Of a DNA stretch of 64,000 nt, positions 50,883 to 61,368 are shown one piece after another. The notes beneath the pieces were generated by a model that was given only the letters and a program-made list of their open reading frames with translations, was not told where the DNA came from and did not search any database. The stretch lies in NCBI GenBank assembly GCA_964036275.1, contig CAXIWQ010000122.1, positions 107,613 through 171,612 of the forward strand, read 5' to 3'. Every line of letters begins with the position of its first letter. Position 1 is the first letter of the stretch. The position numbers and the translations under genes are program-made. The stretch comes from Litoditis marina. Taxonomy: Eukaryota; Nematoda; Chromadorea; Rhabditida; Rhabditidae.

Positions 50883-50896
50883 GCAACATGCAACAT
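50883..50896. other. Inversion junction 2, second instance (- to +)
   Basis: GCAACAT twice in tandem (50,883-50,889 and 50,890-50,896), at offset 41,330 from 9553. Flanks match for more than 1 kb on the left and about 300 bp on the right, so this is a copy of the joint at 9553-9566 and not a second inversion. Confidence 0.9.
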
Positions 50897-53122
50897 TAAC
50901 GCGGTTGTCGACTTTTCGGCTTGCAGTTACAGAAAAAAAATCACACGGCTATCAAGTCTGTTGCTCACAACTACAAAAACCTAATACGACTGTATATCCT
51001 GTGGCGCACAGCCACAAAAGACAGTTTAACGCGGTTATTGACTCTTTGCCTTGCAGCTACAGAAAAAAAATTTATACGGCTATCAAGTCTGTTGCTACCA
51101 GCTACAAAAACTTAATACGACTATCTTTTCTGTGGTGCACAACCACAAAATACGAATTAACGCGGTTATCGACTCTTTGCCTTGCAGCTACAGAAACAAA
51201 GTTTATGCGGGTATCAAGTCTGTTGCTCCCAGCTACAAAAACCTAATACGACTTTATATTCTGTGGCGCACAGCCACAAAAGACAAATTAACGCGGTTAT
51301 TGACTCTTTGCCGTGCAGCTACAGAACAAAGTTTATACGGCTATCAAGTATGTTGCTCCCAGCTACAAAAACCTAATACGACTATCTATTCTGTGGCGCA
51401 CAGCCACAAAATACGAATTAACGCGGTTATCGACTGTTTGCTTTGCAGCTACAGAAAAAAGTTAATACGGCTATCAAGTCTGATGTTCCCAGCTACAAAA
51501 ACCTAATACGACTATATATTCTGTGGCGCACAGCCACAAAAGACAGATTAACGCGGTTATTGACTCTTTGCCTTGCAGCTACAGAAAAAAATTTATACGG
51601 CTATCAAGTATGTTGCTCCCAGCTAGAAAAACCCAATACAACTATCTATTCTGTGGCACACAGCCACAAAATACGAATTAACGCGGTTATCGACTCTTTG
51701 CCTTGCAGCTACAGAAAAAAGTTTATACGGCTATCAAGTCTGTTGCTCATGGCTACAAAAACCTAATACGACTTTATATTCTGTGGCGCACAGCCACAAA
51801 AGACAAATTAACGCGGTTATTACCTCTTTGCCTTGCAGCTGCAGAAAAAAGTTTATACGGCTATCAAGTCTGTTGCTCCCAGCTACAAAAACCTAATACG
51901 ACTTTATATTCTGTGGCGCACAGCCACAAAAGACAAATTAACGCGGTTATTGACTCTTTGCCGTGCAGCTACAGAAAAAAGTTTATACGGCTATCAAGTA
52001 TGTTGCTCCCAGATACAAAAACCTAATACGACTTTATATTCTGTGGCGCACAGCCACAAAAGACAAATTAACGCGGTTATTATCTCTTTGCCTTGCAGCT
52101 ACAGAAAACAGTTTATACGGCTATCAAGTCTGTTGCTCCCAGCTACAAAAACCTAATACGACTTTATATTCTGTGGCGCACAGCCACAAAAGACAACGCG
52201 GTTATTGACTCTTTGCCTTGCAGCTACAGAGAACAGTTCATACGGCTATCAAATATGTTGCTCCCAGCTACAAAAACCTAATACGACAATCTATTCTGTG
52301 GCGCACAGCCACAAAATACGAATTAACGCGGTTATCGACTGTTTGCTTTGCAGCTACAGAGAACAGTTAATACGGCTATCAAGTTGCTCATGGCTACAAA
52401 AACCTAATACGACTTTATATTCTGTGGCGCACGGCCACAAAAGACAAATTAACGCGGTTATTGACTCTTTGCCTTGCAGCTACAGAAAAAGTTTATACGA
52501 CTATCAAGTATGTTGCTCCCAGCTAGAAAAACCCAATACAACTATCTATTCTGTGGCACACAGCCACAAAATACGAATTAACGCGGTTATCGACTCTTTG
52601 CCTTGCAGCTACAGAAAAAAGTTTATACGGCTATCAAGTCTGTTGCTCATGGCTACAAAAACCTAATACGACTTTATATTCTGTGGCGCACAGCCACAAA
52701 AGACAAATTAAAGCGGTTATTACCTCTTTGCCTTGCAGCTACAGAAAAAAGTTTATACGGCTATCAAGTCTGTTGCTCCCAGCTACAAAAACCTAATACG
52801 ACTTTATATCCTGTGGCGCACAGCCACAAAAGACAAATTAACGCGGTTATTGACTCTTTGCCGTGCAGCTACAGAACAAAGTTTATACGGCTATCAAGTC
52901 TGTTGCTCCCAGCTACAAAAACCTAATACGACTTTATATTCTGTGGCGCACAGCCACAAAAGACAGATTAACGCGGTTATTGACTCTTTGCCTTGCAGCT
53001 ACAGAAAAAAATTTATACGGCTATCAAGTATGTTGCTCCCAGCTAGAAAAACCCAATACAACTATCTATTCTGTGGCACACAGCCACAAAATACGAATTA
53101 ACGCGGTTATCGACTCTTTGCC

Positions 53123-54007
53123 TTGCAGCTACAGAAAAAAGTTTATACGGCTATCAAGTCTGTTGCTCATGGCTACAAAAACCTAATACGACTTTATATT
53201 CTGTGGCGCACAGCCACAAAAGACAAATTAACGCGGTTATTACCTCTTTGCCTTGCAGCTGCAGAAAAAAGTTTATACGGCTATCAAGTCTGTTGCTCCC
53301 AGCTACAAAAACCTAATACGACTTTATATTCTGTGGCGCACAGCCACAAAAGACAAATTAACGCGGTTATTGACTCTTTGCCGTGCAGCTACAGAAAAAA
53401 GTTTATACGGCTATCAAGTATGTTGCTCCCAGATACAAAAACCTAATACGACTTTATATTCTGTGGCGCACAGCCACAAAAGACAAATTAACGCGGTTAT
53501 TATCTCTTTGCCTTGCAGCTACAGAAAAAAGTTTATACGGCTATCAAGTCTGTTGCTCCCAGCTACAAAAACCTAATACGACTTTATATTCTGTGGCGCA
53601 CAGCCACAAAAGACAACGCGGTTATTGACTCTTTGCCTTGCAGCTACAGAGAACAGTTCATACGGCTATCAAATATGTTGCTCCCAGCTACAAAAACCTA
53701 ATACGACAATCTATTCTGTGGCGCACAGCCACAAAATACGAATTAACGCGGTTATCGACTGTTTGCTTTGCAGCTACAGAGAACAGTTAATACGGCTATC
53801 AAGTTGCTCATGGCTACAAAAACCTAATACGACTTTATAGTCTGTGGCGCAAATTAACGCGGTTATTGACTCTTTGCCTTGCAGCTACAGAAAAAGTTTA
53901 TACGACTATCAAGTATGTTGCTCCCAGCTAGAAAAACCCAATACAACTATCTATTCTGTGGCACACAGCCACAAAATACGAATTAACGCGGTTATCGACT
54001 CTTTGCC
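53123..54007 (+). repeat. 885-bp tandem duplication in block E, unit 1
   Basis: About seven monomers, including the 15-bp deletion monomer (53,846) and its linked TATAGTCTGTGG change. Absent from copy 1 of the large duplication, so it arose after that copy was made, or was lost from copy 1. Confidence 0.86.
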
Positions 54008-54778
54008 TTGCAGCTACAGAAAAAAGTTTATACGGCTATCAAGTCTGTTGCTCATGGCTACAAAAACCTAATACGACTTTATATTCTGTGGCGCACAGCC
54101 ACAAAAGACAAATTAACGCGGTTATTACCTCTTTGCCTTGCAGCTGCAGAAAAAAGTTTATACGGCTATCAAGTCTGTTGCTCCCAGCTACAAAAACCTA
54201 ATACGACTTTATATTCTGTGGCGCACAGCCACAAAAGACAAATTAACGCGGTTATTGACTCTTTGCCGTGCAGCTACAGAAAAAAGTTTATACGGCTATC
54301 AAGTATGTTGCTCCCAGATACAAAAACCTAATACGACTTTATATTCTGTGGCGCACAGCCACAAAAGACAAATTAACGCGGTTATTATCTCTTTGCCTTG
54401 CAGCTACAGAAAAAAGTTTATACGGCTATCAAGTCTGTTGCTCCCAGCTACAAAAACCTAATACGACTTTATATTCTGTGGCGCACAGCCACAAAAGACA
54501 ACGCGGTTATTGACTCTTTGCCTTGCAGCTACAGAGAACAGTTCATACGGCTATCAAATATGTTGCTCCCAGCTACAAAAACCTAATACGACAATCTATT
54601 CTGTGGCGCACAGCCACAAAATACGAATTAACGCGGTTATCGACTGTTTGCTTTGCAGCTACAGAGAACAGTTAATACGGCTATCAAGTTGCTCATGGCT
54701 ACAAAAACCTAATACGACTTTATAGTCTGTGGCGCAAATTAACGCGGTTATTGACTCTTTGCCTTGCAGCTACAGAAA
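54008..54778 (+). repeat. 885-bp tandem duplication in block E, unit 2
   Basis: Follows unit 1 at +885 up to about 54,778, where AAAAAAGTTTATACGGC replaces AAAAAGTTTATACGAC and the sequence resumes the 41.5-kb pattern. Confidence 0.85.
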
Positions 54779-54893
54779 AAAGTTTATACGGCTATCAAGT
54801 ATGTTGCTCCCAGCTACAAAAACCTAATACGACTATCTATTCTGTGGCGCACAGCCACAAAATACGAATTAACGCGGTTATCGACTGTTTGCT

Positions 54894-57084
54894 TTGCAGC
54901 TACAGAAAAAAGTTAATACGGCTATCAAGTCTGATGTTCCCAGCTACAAAAACCTGATGAGACAATCTATTCTGTGGCGCACAGCCACAAAATACGAACT
55001 AACGCGGTTATCGACTCTTTGCCTTGCAGCTACAGAGAACAGTTCATACGGCTATCAAATATGTTGCTCCCAGCTACAAAAACCTAATACGACAATCTAT
55101 TCTGTGGCGCACAGCCACAAAATACGAATAAACGCGGTTATCGAGTCTTTGCCTTGCAGCTACAGAGAACAGTTCATACGGCTATCAAATCTGTTGCTCC
55201 CAGCTACAAAAACCTAATACGACAATCTATTCTGTGGCGCACAGCCACAAAATACGAATTATCGCGGTTATCGACTTGTTGGCTTGCAGTTACAGAGATA
55301 AGTTCATACGGCTATCAAGTCTGTTGCTCCCAGCTACAAAAACCTAATACGACTATATATTCTGTGGCGCACAGCCACAAAAGACAAATTAACGCGGTTA
55401 TTACCTCTTTGCCTTGCAGCTGCAGAAAAAAGTGTATACGGCTATCAAGTCTGTTGCTCCCAGCTACAAAAACCTAATACGACTTTATATTCTGTGGCGC
55501 ACAGCCACAAAAGACAAATTAACGCGGTTATTGACTCTTTGCCGTGCAGCTACAGAAAAAAGTTTATACGGCTATCAAGTATGTTGCTCCCAGATACAAA
55601 AACCTAATACGACTTTATATTCTGTGGCGCACAGCCACAAAAGACAAATTAACGCGGTTATTATCTCTTTGCCTTGCAGCTACAGAAAAAAAGTTTATAC
55701 GGCTATCAAGTCTGTTGCTCCCAGCTACAAAAACCTAATACGACAATCTATTCTGTGGCGCACAGCCACAAAATACGAATTAACGCGGTTATCGACTGTT
55801 TGCTTTGCAGCTACAGAGAACAGTTAATACGGCTATCAAGTTGCTCATGGCTACAAAAACCTAATACGACTTTATATTCTGTGGCGCAAATTAACGCGGT
55901 TATTGACTCTTTGCCTTGCAGCTACAGAAAAAGTTTATACGACTATCAAGTATGTTGCTCCCAGCTAGAAAAACCCAATACAACTATCTATTCTGTGGCA
56001 CACAGCCACAAAATACGAATTAACGCGGTTATCGACTCTTTGCCTTGCAGCTACAGAAAAAAGTTTATACGGCTATCAAGTCTGTTGCTCATGGCTACAA
56101 AAACCTAATACGACTTTATATTCTGTGGCGCACAGCCACAAAAGACAAATTAAAGCGGTTATTACCTCTTTGCCTTGCAGCTACAGAAAAAAGTTTATAC
56201 GGCTATCAAGTCTGTTGCTCCCAGCTACAAAAACCTAATACGACTTTATATCCTGTGGCGCACAGCCACAAAAGACAAATTAACGCGGTTATTGACTCTT
56301 TGCCGTGCAGCTACAGAACAAAGTTTATACGGCTATCAAGTATGTTGCTCCCAGCTACAAAAACCTAATACGACTATCTATTCTGTGGCGCACAGCCACA
56401 AAATACGAATTAACGCGGTTATCGACTGTTTGCTTTGCAGCTACAGAAAAAAGTTAATACGGCTATCAAGTCTGATGTTCCCAGCTACAAAAACCTGATG
56501 AGACAATCTATTCTGTGGCGCACAGCCACAAAATACGAACTAACGCGGTTATCGACTCTTTGCCTTGCAGCTACAGAGAACAGTTCATACGGCTATCAAA
56601 TATGTTGCTCCCAGCTACAAAAACCTAATACGACAATCTATTCTGTGGCGCACAGCCACAAAATACGAATAAACGCGGTTATCGAGTCTTTGCCTTGCAG
56701 CTACAGAGAACAGTTCATACGGCTATCAAATCTGTTGCTCCCAGCTACAAAAACCTAATACGACAATCTATTCTGTGGCGCACAGCCACAAAATACGAAT
56801 TATCGCGGTTATCGACTTGTTGGCTTGCAGTTACAGAGATAAGTTCATACGGCTATCAAGTCTGTTGCTCCCAGCTACAAAAACCTAATACGACTATATA
56901 TTCTGTGGCGCACAGCCACAAAAGACAAATTAACGCGGTTATTACCTCTTTGCCTTGCAGCTGCAGAAAAAAGTTTATACGGCTATCAAGTCTGTTGCTC
57001 CCAGCTACAAAAACCTAATACGACTTTATATTCTGTGGCGCACAGCCACAAAAGACAAATTAACGCGGTTATTGACTCTTTGCC
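54894..57084 (+). repeat. 1541-bp tandem duplication in block E
   Basis: 54,894-55,543 returns at 56,435-57,084 (+1541), marked by CTGATGAGACAATC (54,955; 56,496), GAACTAACG, GAATAAACG and the TATCGCGG marker. Relative to copy 1 this adds four monomers (520 bp), which is why the inter-copy offset rises to 13,763. Confidence 0.84.
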
Positions 57085-58187
57085 GTGCAGCTACAGAAAA
57101 AAGTTTATACGGCTATCAAGTATGTTGCTCCCAGATACAAAAACCTAATACGACTTTATATTCTGTGGCGCACAGCCACAAAAGACAAATTAACGCGGTT
57201 ATTATCTCTTTGCCTTGCAGCTACAGAAAAAAGTTTATACGGCTATCAAGTCTGTTGCTCCCAGCTACAAAAACCTAATACGACTATATATTCTGTGGCG
57301 CACAGCCACAAAAGACGAATTAACGCGGTTATTGACTCTTTGCCTTGCAGCTACAGAAACAAAGTTTATGCGGCTATCAAGTCTGTTGCTCCCAGCTACA
57401 AAAACCTAATACGACAATCTATTCTGTGGCGCACAGCCACAAAAACGAATTAACGCGGTTATTGACATTTTGACTTGCAGCTACAAAAAAAAATCATACG
57501 GCTATCAAGTCTGTTGCTCCCAACTACAACAACATATTACGGCTTTATATTCTGTGGCGCACAGCCACAAAATACAAATTAACGCGGTTATTGACTCTTT
57601 GCCTTGCAGTTACAGAGAACATTTCATACGGCTATCAAATCTGTTGCTCCCAGCTACAAAAACCTAATACGACTGTATATTCTGTGGCGCACAGACACAA
57701 AAGACAAATTAACGCGGTTATTACCTCTTCGCCTTGCAGCTACAGAAAAAAGTTTATACGGCTATCAAGTCTGTTGCTCCCAGCTACAAAAACCTAATAC
57801 GACTTTATATTCTGTGGCGCACAGCCACAAAAGACACATTTACGCGGTTATTGACTCTTTGCCGTGCAGCTACAGAAAAAAAGTTTATACGGCTGTCAAG
57901 TATGTTGCTCCCAGCTACAAAAACCTAATACGACTATCTATTCTGTGGCACACAGCCACAAAATACGAATTAACGCGGTTATCGACTGTTTGCTTTGCAG
58001 CTACAGAAAAAAGTTGATACGGCTATCAAGTATGTTGTTCCCAGCTACAAAAACCTGATACGACAATCTATTCTGTGGCGCACAGCCACAAAATACAAAT
58101 TAACGCGGTTATCGACTCTTTGCCTTGCAGCTACAGAGAACAGTTCATACGGCTATCAAATATGTTGCTCCCAGCTACAAAAACCTA

Positions 58188-58233
58188 ATACGACAATCTA
58201 TTCTGTAAAATCTATTCATACGGCTATCAAGTT
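58188..58233 (+). repeat. Chimeric shortened monomer, copy 6 (forward)
   Basis: AATCTATT at 58,195-58,202 and 58,209-58,216; duplicate of the 44.4-kb copy at +13,763. Confidence 0.9.
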
Positions 58234-61200
58234 GCTCATGGCTACAAAAACCTAATACGACTTTATATTCTGTGGCGCACAGCCACAAAAGACGAATTAA
58301 CGCGGTTATTGACTCTTTGCCTTGCAGCTACAGAAAAAAGTTTATACGGCTATCAAGTATGTTGCTCCCAGCTAGAAAAACCCATTACAACTATCGATTC
58401 TGTGGCACACAGCCACAAAATACGAATTAACGCGGTTATCGACTCTTTGCCTTGCAGCTACAGTAAAAAGTTTATACGGCTATCAAGTCTGTTGCTCCCA
58501 GCTACAAAAACCTAATACGACTTTATATTCTGTGGCGCACAGCCACAAAAGACAAATTAACGCGGTTATTGACTCTTTGCCTTGCAGCTACAGAGAACAG
58601 TTCATACGGCTATCAAATATGTTGCTCCCAGCTACAAAAACCTAATACGACAATCTATTCTGTGGCGCACAGCCACAAAATACGAATTAACGCGGTTATC
58701 GACTGTTTGCTTTGCAGCTACAGAGAACAGTTAATACGGCTATCAAGTTGTTCATGGCTACAAAAACCTAATACGACTTTATATTCTGTGGCGCACAGCC
58801 ACAAAAGACAAATTAACGCGGTTATTGACTCTTTGCCTTGCAGCTACAGAAAAAAGTTTATACGACTATCAAGTATGTTGCTCCCAGCTAGAAAAACCCA
58901 ATACAACTATCTATTCTGTGGCACACAGCCACAAAATACGAATTAACGCGGTTATCGACTCTTTGCCTTGCAGCTACAGAAAAAAGTTTATACGGCTATC
59001 AAGTCTGTTGCTCATGGCTACAAAAACCTAATACGACTTTATATTCTGTGGCGCACAGCCACAAAAGACAAATTAAAGCGGTTATTACCTCTTTGCCTTG
59101 CAGCTACAGAAAAAAGTTTATACGGCTATCAAGTCTGTTGCTCCCAGCTACAAAAACCTAATACGACTTTATATCCTGTGGCGCACAGCCAAACGCGGTT
59201 ATTGACTCTTTGCCGTGCAGCTACAGAAAAAAGTTTATACGGCTATCAAGTATGTTGCTCCCAGCTACAAAAACCTAATACGACTATCTATTCTGTGGCG
59301 CACAGCCACAAAACACGAATTAACGCGGTTATCGACTGTTTGCTTTGCAGCTACAGAAAAAAGTTAATACGGCTATCAAGTCTGTTGTTCCCAGCTACAA
59401 AAACCTGATAAGACAATCTATTCTGTGGCGCACAGCCACAAAATACGAACTAACGCGGTTATCGACTCTTTGCCTTGCAGCTACAGAGAACAGTTCATAC
59501 GGCTATCAAATATGTTGCTCCCAGCTACAAAAACCTAATACGACAATCTATTCTGTGGCGCACAGCCATAAAATACGAATAAACGCGGTTATCGACTCTT
59601 TGCCTTGCAGCTACAGAGAACAGTTCATACGGCTATCGAATCTGTTGCTCCCAGCTACAAAAACCTAATACGACAATCTATTCTGTGGCGCACAGCCACA
59701 AAATACGAATTATCGCGGTTATCGACTTGTTGGCTTGCAGTTACAGAGATAAGTTCATACGGCTATCAAGTCTGTTGCTCCCAGCTACAAAAACCTAATA
59801 CGACTATATATTCTGTGGCGCACAGCCACAAAAGACGAATTAACGCGGTTATTGACTCTTTGCCTTGCAGCTACAGAAACAAAGTTTATGCGGCTATCAA
59901 GTCTGTTGCTCCCAGCTACAAAAACCTAATACGACAATCTATTCTGTGGCGCACAGCCACAAAAACGAATTAACGCGGTTATTGACATTTTGACTTGCAG
60001 CTACAAAAAAAATCATACGGCTATCAAGTCTGTTGCTCCCAACTACAAAAACATATTACGACTTTATATTCTGTGGCGCACAGCCACAAAATACAAATTA
60101 ACGCGGTTATTGACTCTTTGCCTTGCAGTTACAGAGAACATTTCATACGGCTATCAAATCTGTTGCTCCCAGCTACAAAAACCTAATACGACTGTATATT
60201 CTGTGGCGCACAGACACAAAAGACAAATTAACGCGGTTATTACCTCTTTGCCTTGCAGCTACAGAAAAAAGTTTATACGGCTATCAAGTCTGTTGCTCCC
60301 AGCTACAAAAACCTAATACGACTTCATATTCTGTGGCGCACAGCCACAAAAGACAAATTCACGCGGTTATTGACTCTTTGCCGTGCAGCTACAAAAAAAA
60401 GGTTGTACGGCTATCAAGTATGTTGCTCCCAGCTACAAAAACGTAATACTATTCTGTGGCGCACAGCCACAAAATACGAATTAACGCGGTTATCGACTTT
60501 TTGCCTTGCAGCTACAGAGAACAGTTCATACGGCTATCAAATCTGTTGCTCCCAGCTACAAAAACCTAATACGACAATCTATTCTGTGGCGCACAGCCAC
60601 AAAATACGAATTATCGCGGTTATCGACTTGTTGGTCTGCAGCTAAAGAGAAAAGTTCATACGGCTATCAAGTCTGTTGCTCCCAGCTACAAAAACCTAAT
60701 ACGACTTTATATTCTGTGGCGCACAGCCACAAAAGACAAATTAACGCGGTTATTGACTCTTTGCCGTGCAGCTACAGAAAAAAGTTTATACGGCTATCAA
60801 GTATGTTGCTCCCAGCTACAAAAACCTAATACGACTATCTATTCTGTGGCGCACAGCCACAAAATACGAATTAACGCGGTTATCGACTGTTTGCTTTGCA
60901 GCTACAGAAAAAAGTTAATACGGCTATCAAGGTCTGTTGTTCCCAGCTACAAAAACCTGATACGACAATCTATTCTGTGGCGCACAGCCACAAAATACGA
61001 ATTAACGCGGTTATCGACTCTTTGCCTTGCAGCTACAGAGAACAGTTCATACGGCTATCAAATATGTTGCTCCCAGCTACAAAAACCTAATACGACAATC
61101 TATTCTGTGGCGCACAGCCACAACATACGAATTAACGCGGTTATCGACTCTTTGCCCTGCAGCTAAAGAGAAAAGTTCATACGGCTATCAAGTCTGTTGC

Positions 61201-61362
61201 TCCCAGCTACGAAAACCTAATACGACTTTATATTCTGTGGCGCACAGCCACAAAAGACAAATTAACGCGGTTATTGACTCTTTGCCGTGCAGCTACAGAA
61301 AAAAGTTTATACGGCTATCAAGTATGTTGCTCCCAGCTACAAAAACCTAATACGACTATCTA

Positions 61363-61368
61363 TTCTGT
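61363..61368. other. Inversion junction 3, second instance (+ to -)
   Basis: TTCTGT shared by both orientations, at +13,764 from 47,599. Flanks on both sides are nearly identical to the first instance, so it is a duplicated joint. Confidence 0.9.

Larger units (their letters stand above)
47605..50889 (-). repeat. Satellite block D, reverse orientation
   Basis: About 25 monomers on the minus strand. The first 2 kb resembles block B from about 6,960 on (TTTTGTGTCTGTGCGCC, GTTGGGAGC, CGCATAAACTTTG). It contains a 781-bp tandem duplication, and its right end is the relative of 9.2-9.56 kb, including GCGCCACATAATATAAAG (50,774). Confidence 0.95.
50890..61368 (+). repeat. Satellite block E, forward orientation
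   Basis: About 80 monomers. The first 300 bp matches 9,560-9,860. After about 51,190 it switches to sequence like 36.5-37.0 kb (offset 14,686), and from about 51,500 it follows copy 1 of the segmental duplication. The right end repeats the variant-rich end of block C at +13,763. Confidence 0.95.
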
